From NCBI RefSeq assembly GCF_900105985.1, contig NZ_FNUB01000005.1, positions 1,550,001 through 1,614,000 of the forward strand: a stretch of DNA of 64,000 nucleotides, in the 5' to 3' direction. The DNA comes from Tenacibaculum sp. MAR_2010_89. Lineage in GTDB: Bacteria > Bacteroidota > Bacteroidia > Flavobacteriales > Flavobacteriaceae. The translations under genes were made by a program, and so were the position numbers. The notes under the pieces were generated by a model. It was not told the DNA's origin and made no database searches. It saw nothing but the letters and a program-made list of their open reading frames with translations. Of the stretch, positions 45,988 through 52,571 are shown piece after piece; position 1 is the stretch's first letter, and every line of letters begins with the position of its first letter.

Positions 45988-46832
45988 AACTCATTTTTTA
46001 TTACTTCTTCTAATTTTATTTGTATACAATTTTCTCTATCAAAAGTTTTAAAGCTATCAGTGGTGAAAATTTCAGAAAAATATTTTTTAAGTTCCTCAAA
46101 CCCTTTACTAAATATCCCATGGCTTACAGCTAAGTATAAATTTCCAGCATTTTTAGATTTTAATTCTTGTGCTAAGCCTAAAAAAGTACCACCACCATCA
46201 CAAATATCATCTACAAGTAAACAATCTCTCCCTTTTAAATCTTCAGCATATACTTTGAAACCTGATAATTTTCCTGTTTTTATATCTCTACTTTTTGAGC
46301 ATTCTACCACTTCATAGTTTTGTAAATAAGAAGCTACTTTATATATTTTTTTTAAAGCTCCACCATCTGGTGATATTAATATTAATTCTTCTGATAGTTT
46401 ATTAGTAACTAGTTCTATAAATTTATAATTGTCAATTACCTTACAGTTATTTAGTAGGGCAGGAGTAACTTCTGAATGCGGGTCAAAAACAGTAACCGAT
46501 TGGTAGTTTTGACTATTAATAACTTCTGCATATACTTTTACCGATAACGGTTCACCACTTGTCATTAATCTATCTTGACGTGCCGCTGGAAAATAGGGGA
46601 GTACCAAATTTAATTTTTCAACTCCCATATTTTTAAGTGCATTGGTAGCCAGTAAAAGAGTTCCAATATCATTAAATGATTGAACACGATGTGTAATAGT
46701 AACTTGTTCTATGTTTTCTAAATCAGCTATGATTTTAATATGCGGTTCACCTCCTGAAAAGGTGAAAAATTCAAATTCGATACTGTTAGAATTACCAAAA
46801 GGAACGAATTGTTTATCTAAATTTAAAATCAT
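45984..46832 (-). CDS. prs: Ribose-phosphate pyrophosphokinase, NAD-salvage type
   Basis: The 282-residue protein has LPYFPAARQDRLMTSGEPLSVK (flexible loop region), FDPHSEVTPALL, and the PRPP-binding loop CLLVDDICDGGGTFLGLA (about 208-225). It makes PRPP from ribose-5-phosphate and ATP. It is shorter than housekeeping Prs (about 310-320 residues), as seen for the versions paired with nadV in salvage operons. It leads the ten-gene minus-strand operon, with its start 64 bp from the nrtR stop on the same strand. Two tandem promoters, each covered by an NrtR-type operator, lie upstream (46850-46857 and 46902-46909), so it should be repressed together with nadV. Confidence 0.9.
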   Translation of the reverse strand: MILNLDKQFVPFGNSNSIEFEFFTFSGGEPHIKIIADLENIEQVTITHRVQSFNDIGTLLLATNALKNMGVEKLNLVLPYFPAARQDRLMTSGEPLSVKVYAEVINSQNYQSVTVFDPHSEVTPALLNNCKVIDNYKFIELVTNKLSEELILISPDGGALKKIYKVASYLQNYEVVECSKSRDIKTGKLSGFKVYAEDLKGRDCLLVDDICDGGGTFLGLAQELKSKNAGNLYLAVSHGIFSKGFEELKKYFSEIFTTDSFKTFDRENCIQIKLEEVIKNEL

Positions 46833-46833
46833 A

Positions 46834-46852
46834 TTGCGTTATTTTTACGCAA
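46834..46852 (-). promoter_or_regulatory. NrtR-type operator over the proximal prs promoter
   Basis: Perfect inverted repeat TTGCGT-N7-ACGCAA. The -7 box TATTTTTG (minus strand, 46850-46857) overlaps its upstream arm, and the site ends 2 bp from the prs start codon. A bound repressor would cover the transcription start. Confidence 0.75.
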
Positions 46853-46885
46853 AAATAGAAAAGTTTTTTAGTTTAGAAAAATATT

Positions 46886-46904
46886 TTGTGTTTTTTTTAC
46901 GCAA
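46886..46904 (-). promoter_or_regulatory. NrtR-type operator over a distal prs promoter
   Basis: Plus-strand TTGTGT-N7-ACGCAA. A second -7 box, TAAGTTTG (minus strand, 46902-46909), overlaps it inside the last codons of nrtR. The centre lies 52 bp from the proximal operator, close to five helical turns, so co-operative binding is possible. Confidence 0.65.
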
Positions 46905-47586
46905 ACTTAATTTCGAAGTGGAATCCGTTCTCTTCTAGTTCTTTATATTTTTCGTCATTAAACTTGAAAAGTTTTGCTGGACGACCACTTGAAGGTTGGT
47001 AAATTTTATCAGTTTCAGTTAGAATACCAAAACTGAGTATTTTTTTTCTGAAGTTACGACGATCAATTTTTCTATTTAAAATAGTTTGATATAAGTTTTC
47101 TAAGTCTGAAAAAGGAAATTCGTTATTTAATAACTCAAAACCAATAGGTTGGTAATTGATTTTATTTTGTAATCTTCTTAAGGCAGTTTTTAAAATGGTA
47201 TCATGATCAAAAGCAAGTTCAGGGAGTTTACTTATAGAAAACCACTGTGCTTCATCAGCGTCTGTATCTGCAGAAATTTTAAAATTATTTGGACTCACTA
47301 AGCCAAAATAAGTTACTGATACTACTCTGTTACGGGGATCACGTCCAGGTTTTCCAAATGTGTATAATTGTTCTAAATAATCGATTGTAACTCCTGTTTC
47401 TTCAGCTAATTCTCTTTGAACGGCATCTTCTAAAGATTCGTTTTCTAAAACTAATCCACCAGGTAATGCCCATGATCCTTTGAAGGGTTGAACCCCTCTT
47501 TTAATTAATAAAACGGACAGCTCTTTTTGTTCGTAACCAAATACAACAGCATCTACGGCAACTTTAATATTTTGTGGTATCTTCAT
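46897..47586 (-). CDS. nrtR: Nudix/winged-helix transcriptional regulator, NrtR family
   Basis: The 229-residue protein has an N-terminal Nudix domain (about 8-140) with an intact Nudix box (G-x5-E-x7-REL-x-EE-x-GV, in the segment GGLVLENE...REL AEETGV at about 43-65). This is followed by a winged-helix (about 150-225: DRRNFRKKILSFGILTET, SGRPAKLFKF). This is the NrtR architecture, in which ADP-ribose or related compounds release the protein from operators of NAD genes; other Bacteroidota members (AraR type) control sugar genes. The intact box means it might also hydrolyse its ligand. Here nadV and prs carry the candidate operators, so NAD salvage is the predicted regulon. An operator also sits on its own promoter. 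Confidence 0.88.
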   Translation of the reverse strand: MKIPQNIKVAVDAVVFGYEQKELSVLLIKRGVQPFKGSWALPGGLVLENESLEDAVQRELAEETGVTIDYLEQLYTFGKPGRDPRNRVVSVTYFGLVSPNNFKISADTDADEAQWFSISKLPELAFDHDTILKTALRRLQNKINYQPIGFELLNNEFPFSDLENLYQTILNRKIDRRNFRKKILSFGILTETDKIYQPSSGRPAKLFKFNDEKYKELEENGFHFEIKFA

Positions 47587-47605
47587 TAGTGTTGAATTTA
47601 CACAA
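47587..47605 (-). promoter_or_regulatory. NrtR-type operator at the nrtR promoter (autoregulation)
   Basis: Plus-strand TAGTGT-N7-ACACAA, adjoining the nrtR start codon. The -7 box TAATTTTG (minus strand, 47603-47610) overlaps its upstream arm. It is the weakest match to the other three but has the same spacing and the same placement. Confidence 0.55.
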
Positions 47606-47655
47606 AATTACGAAAGTTTTATTTGTTTTTGTAAAATAGAAGTCTTGATTATAGT

Positions 47656-47691
47656 AAAAAACCTTCGATCTTAGTGAAAGAAGGTTTTTTA
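47656..47691 (-). terminator. Terminator of the glpQ gene
   Basis: The stem AAAAAACCTTC / GAAGGTTTTTT lies 25 bp after the stop of the minus-strand gene at 47716 and upstream of nrtR. It is symmetrical enough to work on both strands. Confidence 0.85.
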
Positions 47692-47715
47692 ATTAGGGGA
47701 CTATGTAGTGTAACG

Positions 47716-48846
47716 TTATTTCTTTTTCCATGTTTTTAAAGCGTTAATCGCTTCGTTTGTGTAATCAGTAAATAAACCGTCAACACCTGCATCAAAAAAT
47801 AAATGATATTCAGCTTCGGGGTTTTTGTTACTCCATTGTGTATTCTCATTTCTAAAAGTATATGGATGTACCAGTAAGTTATTTTTATGAGCAAGTTTAA
47901 CAAAGTTAGTTGGTGGTAGTAAAGTATGCGTTCCTTTTTCATTTGTTTTATATGAAATAATAAAAGGTTTCCATGGTCCAATTCCGTCAGCATAGGTAGC
48001 GGTGAATTTCATGCCTTCTTCGGTTGTAAAGAACTCATAAGTTCTTTGATCTCCTTTTACATGAAAATCATAAGGGGCTACGTAAGATATAAAATCACCT
48101 TGTGGTACGTTGAAATTTAATGAGCCATCTTTGTTAATGTTGTATGTAGAGATTAGTTGCACTAGTTTTACAGATAGTTTAGTGTTTAAATATTGTAAAG
48201 GTTCAACTTCAAAGCACTGAACAAATACAAGAGAGTCTTTGTCATCTAGATTATTTTCTTGTAAAGCTTCAATTAGTTTATTTTCCATAAAGTGGGAACC
48301 AAAAACAGAATTATGGAAATAGGGGTGCTTAATTTCAGGATAAATACCTACTGGTTTTGTTATGTTTTTAGAGTGAGAAATGGTTAAGTCTATTACTTCT
48401 TTAAATGTTGGGATATTAAATTGATTATCAAAATTAGTGGGTCTTCCATTATAAGCTTGTTTGGCTTTTAATTTTTTTATTTGAGCCAATGTAAAATCAA
48501 TAACAAACCAATCCGTAACCATTTTTCCATCTACGTTTTTTGTAGTTTTTAAGCTAGCAAATTCGGCAATTTCTGAAACATTGGTAGTTCCGGATAGCAT
48601 AGGTTCATGTCTAACAATTAAATGACCATCTTTTGTAAGTACTAAATCGGGTTCAATAAAATCAGCGCCTAATTCAATAGCTTTTTTATAACCTTTAATG
48701 GTATGTTCAGGTAATATTGACTGTGCGCCTCTATGGGCTATTATTACTATTTCTTTTGAGTTTTGATTATTTACTTCTTGATCTTTACAAGAGATTGTAA
48801 TAATGAAAAGTAAAAGTAAAAAAGGAGATAAAGTTGATAGTTTCAT
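47716..48846 (-). CDS. glpQ: Glycerophosphodiester phosphodiesterase lipoprotein
   Basis: The 376-residue protein has a lipoprotein signal (LFIITISC, Cys about 20). GDPD-family active-site motifs are present: AHRGAQSILPEHT (about 38-50), GADFIEPDLVLTKDG, and VRHEP (about 74-78), with C-terminal DGLFTDYTNEA. It hydrolyses glycerophosphodiesters to glycerol-3-phosphate and an alcohol, supplying phosphate and glycerol from phospholipids, in the envelope. The length fits the periplasmic GlpQ branch, not the short cytoplasmic UgpQ. It is monocistronic with its own terminator. Confidence 0.9.
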   Translation of the reverse strand: MKLSTLSPFLLLLFIITISCKDQEVNNQNSKEIVIIAHRGAQSILPEHTIKGYKKAIELGADFIEPDLVLTKDGHLIVRHEPMLSGTTNVSEIAEFASLKTTKNVDGKMVTDWFVIDFTLAQIKKLKAKQAYNGRPTNFDNQFNIPTFKEVIDLTISHSKNITKPVGIYPEIKHPYFHNSVFGSHFMENKLIEALQENNLDDKDSLVFVQCFEVEPLQYLNTKLSVKLVQLISTYNINKDGSLNFNVPQGDFISYVAPYDFHVKGDQRTYEFFTTEEGMKFTATYADGIGPWKPFIISYKTNEKGTHTLLPPTNFVKLAHKNNLLVHPYTFRNENTQWSNKNPEAEYHLFFDAGVDGLFTDYTNEAINALKTWKKK

Positions 48847-48910
48847 GAGGGAATTTTTGTTTTAACAAATCAATGAAACTAATATGAGTTAATTGTAAAG
48901 AGAGTATTAT

Positions 48911-49450
48911 TTAACTACAAACATTACAATCATCCTTATCTTGAACTTCACCTACTAGTTTTCCTTTTTCATTTAATACGTAACCACAGCAATCCATAAA
49001 ACCTTTCGCAATTAATTTTCTAGCACGTTGTATTTGTGATTTAGTTGTTGGTAAGCTTTGATTTAAATAGTTTGCTACTTCTTGTTGTTTTAATCCTTTT
49101 ATATCGGATAAAAATAAAGGATCTCGATATTTTTTAGGTAAGTTTTGTAAGATACCGCGTAAGCAATCTTTTTCAGTATGGCTATTTTCTTCAATATAAG
49201 TTTCTGTTTCTGAATTTGTAAATTCTGAAACTCTATTGATACTTTTAAAATAATCCATAGTTGAATTTCTAGCGATACTAAAAATCCATGGCTTTAATTT
49301 GGTAATATCCTTTAGAGTATGAAGTTTGGTGTGTATTTTTATAAAAGTATCTTGTAAAATATCTTCGGTAACTGTCGTGTTTGTTACTTTACCTAGAATA
49401 AAATTTCTAAGATCACTAGCGTATTTAGTCCAAACCTGTTTTGTTGTCAT
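48911..49450 (-). CDS. sigZ: ECF sigma factor, SigZ type, with cysteine-rich tail
   Basis: The 179-residue protein has region 2 (about 8-75: ILQDTFIKIHTKLHTL, KPWIFSIARNSTMDYFK) and region 4 (about 100-155: KYRDPLFLSDIKGLKQQEVANYLNQSLPTTKSQIQRARK) of an ECF sigma factor, with the SigZ-type opening VWTKYASDLRNFILGKV. After region 4 comes a tail with two cysteine pairs (DCCGYVLN ... DDCNVCS), which could bind a metal or sense thiol state. No anti-sigma gene follows. Upstream on the same strand are a metallothionein-like peptide and a DUF3703 gene, so metal stress is the likely signal (inference from context). Confidence 0.85.
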   Translation of the reverse strand: MTTKQVWTKYASDLRNFILGKVTNTTVTEDILQDTFIKIHTKLHTLKDITKLKPWIFSIARNSTMDYFKSINRVSEFTNSETETYIEENSHTEKDCLRGILQNLPKKYRDPLFLSDIKGLKQQEVANYLNQSLPTTKSQIQRARKLIAKGFMDCCGYVLNEKGKLVGEVQDKDDCNVCS

Positions 49451-49528
49451 TTTAGTGTTTATTAATAAAACAGAAACTACTCTTAAAGGTAAGAATAATT
49501 TCTGTTATTGAGTTAACAAATTAATTGA

Positions 49529-49633
49529 TTAACAGTTGCAATTGTTACAAGTGCAGTTTTCGCAAGTACAATTTAAGCAACTTCCAGTTTTACACCCTTC
49601 ACAAGTGCAAGTACATTGGTTTTTATATTTCAT
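49529..49633 (-). CDS. Metallothionein-like peptide, 34 residues
   Basis: The ATG at 49633 opens a 34-codon frame ending in TAA at 49529. Eleven of the 34 residues are cysteine, mostly in Cys-x-Cys and Cys-x-x-Cys spacing (QCTCTCEGC, SCLNCTCENCTCNNCNC). This is the composition of a bacterial metallothionein-like metal-chelating peptide, though it is too short for me to place it in a named family such as BmtA/SmtA. It lies between the DUF3703 gene (56 bp upstream) and sigZ (78 bp downstream). Chance is very unlikely to give this cysteine pattern. The metal is unknown. Confidence 0.75.
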   Translation of the reverse strand: MKYKNQCTCTCEGCKTGSCLNCTCENCTCNNCNC

Positions 49634-49688
49634 GGTGTTTATATTTTAAATTCATATAGTAGACCAGAAATACTTTAAAAAGATGCAA

Positions 49689-50030
49689 TTAGTTTAAGAA
49701 AAATTTTTCAAGCTCTTTTCTAATTGGAATTGGTTTTAAAGGAGAAATGTTTGTGCCACCTGTGTTACCTGTTGGAACCCATATTAAGGTGAATATAATA
49801 GAGGCTATAATTCTAAAAAATTGACCAATCGTTTCTTTATAGTTTTTTGTTTTCAATCCAAAAATTAACATCCAGTAGTGAGATACTGTGTGTCTATAAA
49901 TATGCTTTTGACCTAAAATATGAGCGTTTTCTAAATGATAAAATGACACTTCAAAGTTGTTACTTTTAAGTGCCATTTTACTTAATAATAGTTGATTGTG
50001 AAATTCTTTCTTTTGTAGTTGTTTAGTCAT
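49689..50030 (-). CDS. DUF3703 family protein
   Basis: The 113-residue protein has the DUF3703 landmarks: FYHLENAHILGQKHIYRHTVSHYWML, IGQFFRIIASIIFTLIW and VPTGNTGGTNISPLKPIPI. DUF3703 proteins are found beside heavy-metal resistance and efflux genes in many bacteria; the biochemical role is unknown. There is one amphipathic or membrane-like helix (about 72-85). Here it is the first gene of a likely metal-response group with the metallothionein-like peptide and sigZ, all on the minus strand. Confidence 0.85.
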   Translation of the reverse strand: MTKQLQKKEFHNQLLLSKMALKSNNFEVSFYHLENAHILGQKHIYRHTVSHYWMLIFGLKTKNYKETIGQFFRIIASIIFTLIWVPTGNTGGTNISPLKPIPIRKELEKFFLN

Positions 50031-50093
50031 AATTGAAATAGTTTTATCAATAGACTAAACTTTTAGAAAAAAGATGCATCAATAATTGTTAAA

Positions 50094-50726
50094 TTAATAG
50101 GTTGTTATGATAATAACACCATTAGCTCCTCTAGCTCCATACAGAGCAGCTTCAGGTCCTTTTAAAATTACTATATTTTTTACATTTGACGGTGCTATAC
50201 TTTCAATACTAGCTTTAGAAACAGGAGTTTTATTAACTACAAATAAAGGTTCATTTGAAGCATTGAAAGAACCTGCTCCTCTAATAGTTACTGAATTATC
50301 TGCAGATACTACAACACCTGGAACTGTACCTTTGAAATAGTCATAAATAGTTAAAAACTCTCTGTTATTACCTCTACGAGTTCTTGTTTTTACTATTTTG
50401 GTTTGAGTACCAGTAGCTTTTGTTTTTAAAGACCCTTTACCATAAACAAAATAAACTGTTTTTTCTCCTTTGTAAATCATTTTATCAACTCCATGTGTGG
50501 GTGATAAAAATGATATTATTCTTGGTCTTTTTTTGTATTTAACTCTAAATAATCCTTTAGCGTCAGTTTTTCCATTAGTTTTTTTTCCATCTATAAACAC
50601 CATTGCATTTGCAATAGGTGAGTTCAAAGAATCTTTAACGTAGCCTGTAAGATGTTTGCTTCTTTGTCCTACTGTAAAAATGATATTAGTGAATACAAAA
50701 ATGGTTAAAAGTATAAATTTTCTCAT
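50094..50726 (-). CDS. Isolated TonB-receptor plug protein with N-terminal carboxypeptidase-like domain
   Basis: The 210-residue protein has a signal peptide (to about residue 20), a carboxypeptidase-regulatory-like beta sandwich (about 24-90: LTGYVKDSLNSPIANAMVFIDGKKT) and a SusC-type plug domain (about 120-210: FKGTVPGVVVS, VTIRGAGSFNASNEPLFVVN, IVILKGPEAALYGARGANGVIIITT). It ends right after the plug; there is no beta-barrel. The frame is clean, and the 93 bp to the next coding region holds no barrel remnant, so this is a complete short protein and not an obvious fragment. Such stand-alone plugs occur in Bacteroidota; the function is unknown. Confidence 0.8.
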   Translation of the reverse strand: MRKFILLTIFVFTNIIFTVGQRSKHLTGYVKDSLNSPIANAMVFIDGKKTNGKTDAKGLFRVKYKKRPRIISFLSPTHGVDKMIYKGEKTVYFVYGKGSLKTKATGTQTKIVKTRTRRGNNREFLTIYDYFKGTVPGVVVSADNSVTIRGAGSFNASNEPLFVVNKTPVSKASIESIAPSNVKNIVILKGPEAALYGARGANGVIIITTY

Positions 50727-50825
50727 GCTTAATGTTTTAAGTCAAATATAATGAAAAAAGCTTAGCCCTGTAAGTGTTTATATTACAAGTTTTATGATTA
50801 CGAAAATTATAAAAAACACCGATGT

Positions 50826-52448
50826 TTAATTAGTGTTTGCTACTCTTTCTCCATTGATATAGGTGGATCTTACTTTAGTTTTTGGAATTTTGTTACCCTC
50901 TATAGTAATAATATCGTTTTCTAAAATTACAAAATCAGCTACTTTTCCAATTTCAATACTTCCTTTTTCAGATTCCTCAAAATTCGCATAAGCATTCCAT
51001 ATCGTCATTCCTCTTAAAGCATCCTCTCTAGTTAAAGCATTGTTAATTTGATATCCGTTTTCTGGATACCCTTTTAAATCTTTTCTAATGGTAGCAGCAT
51101 AATAAGTGTATAGCGGACTTACGTTCTCAATAGGGAAATCAGTACCTAATGCTACCTTACCATATTGCTTTAATAAATCATTGTAAGCATAAGCACCTTT
51201 TATTCTATGTGAACCAACTCTATCTTCGGCCCAGTACATGTCAGAAGTAGCATGTGTTGGTTGAATAGATGGTAAAATATTTTTAAAATGATGAAAATCT
51301 TTTAAGTCTACTATTTGGGCATGCTCAATTCTCCAACGTCTATCTCCTTTGTTTTTTAAAACATTGTTGTAGGTCTTAAGCATAACATAATTAGCAGAAT
51401 CACCAATGGCATGAGTGTTCATTTGATATTTAGAATTGGAAATTCTTAAAGCCAGTTTTTGTAAATTCTCATAAGAGTTCACTAAAGCTCCAAAATGACC
51501 TTTTTTATCAGAATATTGATCTTTTAAAGCAGCTCCACGTGAACCTAATGCTCCATCAGCATATACTTTTACTGAGCGTACGTTAAGTCTGTTAGTTTTA
51601 ATAATTCCTTTATTTAGATAGTAATCTAAGTTCTCTTTATTGTTAGAAATCATTGCGTAAATACGCATTTTTAAATCTCCACTTTTTTGCAAGCTATCTA
51701 TAAGTTCAATTACTTCTTTATCTAAGCCAGCATCATCTACTGTAGTTAGTCCTAGGTCAAAACAAATTTTTTCAGCATCTTTAAGAGCTTGTATTTGAGC
51801 AGCTTTGTTAGGTTGTGGTGCTTTGATAAAATTCATAGCGTTATCAATAAGAACACCAGTAAGTTTACCTTCTTTTTTAATAAATTCTCCGCCGTCTATT
51901 TTTGAATCGATAGTTATTCCAGCTAAATCAATTGCAACTTGATTTACTAGCATTGCATGTCCATCAATTCTTCTAATAGCTACAGGTATTGAAGGGAATA
52001 GTTTGTCTAGTTTATCTTTTGTTGGAAATTCTTTAATTTCCCAATCGTTTTGGTCCCAGCCCCTACCAGTAATGAATAAGGTGTTTTTCTTTTTTTGAAA
52101 GTCTATCAGTTTTTGTAAAACTTCATCATAACTTTTAGTGCCAACTAAATTTACTTTTTGTTGCTGTAAACCTAATCCATAAAAATGGCAATGCGCATCT
52201 ATGAATCCAGGGTAAATAGGTTTGTTTTTAGCATCTATAATGTTGGTTGAGGTATATTTTTCTTGAATTTCCGTATTGGTTCCAACAGCTATAAATTTCC
52301 CGTCTTTTATTGCAAAACTTTCAGCTTTATCAAAATTATTGTTTACTGTGTAGGTAATAGAGTTTGTTATAATTAAATCTGCTTTTTCTTTTTGGCTACA
52401 AGAAATGATAAAAGAAGTAAGTAGTAGTGGAAGTATTAATTTTTTCAT
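50826..52448 (-). CDS. Amidohydrolase (YtcJ-like), lipoprotein
   Basis: The 540-residue protein has a lipoprotein signal (LTSFIISCSQ, Cys about 17). It is a metal-dependent amidohydrolase of the YtcJ/Amidohydro_3 group: YPGFIDAHCHFYGLG (HxH metal ligands, about 79-93), a central YADGALGSRGA, THAIGDSAN (metal-binding His), WRIEHAQIV, and ALGTDFPIE (catalytic Asp). The substrate is probably an amide or imide; it is not predictable. The envelope location is unusual compared with cytoplasmic YtcJ. It is apparently monocistronic. Confidence 0.85.
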   Translation of the reverse strand: MKKLILPLLLTSFIISCSQKEKADLIITNSITYTVNNNFDKAESFAIKDGKFIAVGTNTEIQEKYTSTNIIDAKNKPIYPGFIDAHCHFYGLGLQQQKVNLVGTKSYDEVLQKLIDFQKKKNTLFITGRGWDQNDWEIKEFPTKDKLDKLFPSIPVAIRRIDGHAMLVNQVAIDLAGITIDSKIDGGEFIKKEGKLTGVLIDNAMNFIKAPQPNKAAQIQALKDAEKICFDLGLTTVDDAGLDKEVIELIDSLQKSGDLKMRIYAMISNNKENLDYYLNKGIIKTNRLNVRSVKVYADGALGSRGAALKDQYSDKKGHFGALVNSYENLQKLALRISNSKYQMNTHAIGDSANYVMLKTYNNVLKNKGDRRWRIEHAQIVDLKDFHHFKNILPSIQPTHATSDMYWAEDRVGSHRIKGAYAYNDLLKQYGKVALGTDFPIENVSPLYTYYAATIRKDLKGYPENGYQINNALTREDALRGMTIWNAYANFEESEKGSIEIGKVADFVILENDIITIEGNKIPKTKVRSTYINGERVANTN

Positions 52449-52515
52449 TCAAAATTAGATTAAGTAGTGGATAGTGTTTCAAAAGTATTTAAATTTTATT
52501 GTTTATTTTAAATAA

Positions 52516-52545
52516 AAAAAGGAAAACTAATTAGTTTTCCTTTTT
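52516..52545 (-). terminator. Terminator of the S41 protease operon
   Basis: The perfect 15-bp stem AAAAAGGAAAACTAA / TTAGTTTTCCTTTTT lies 27 bp after the stop of the gene at 52572 (minus strand), and is probably active on both strands. Confidence 0.9.
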
Positions 52546-52571
52546 AAAAATATGATAAGAATTATTTTTTC

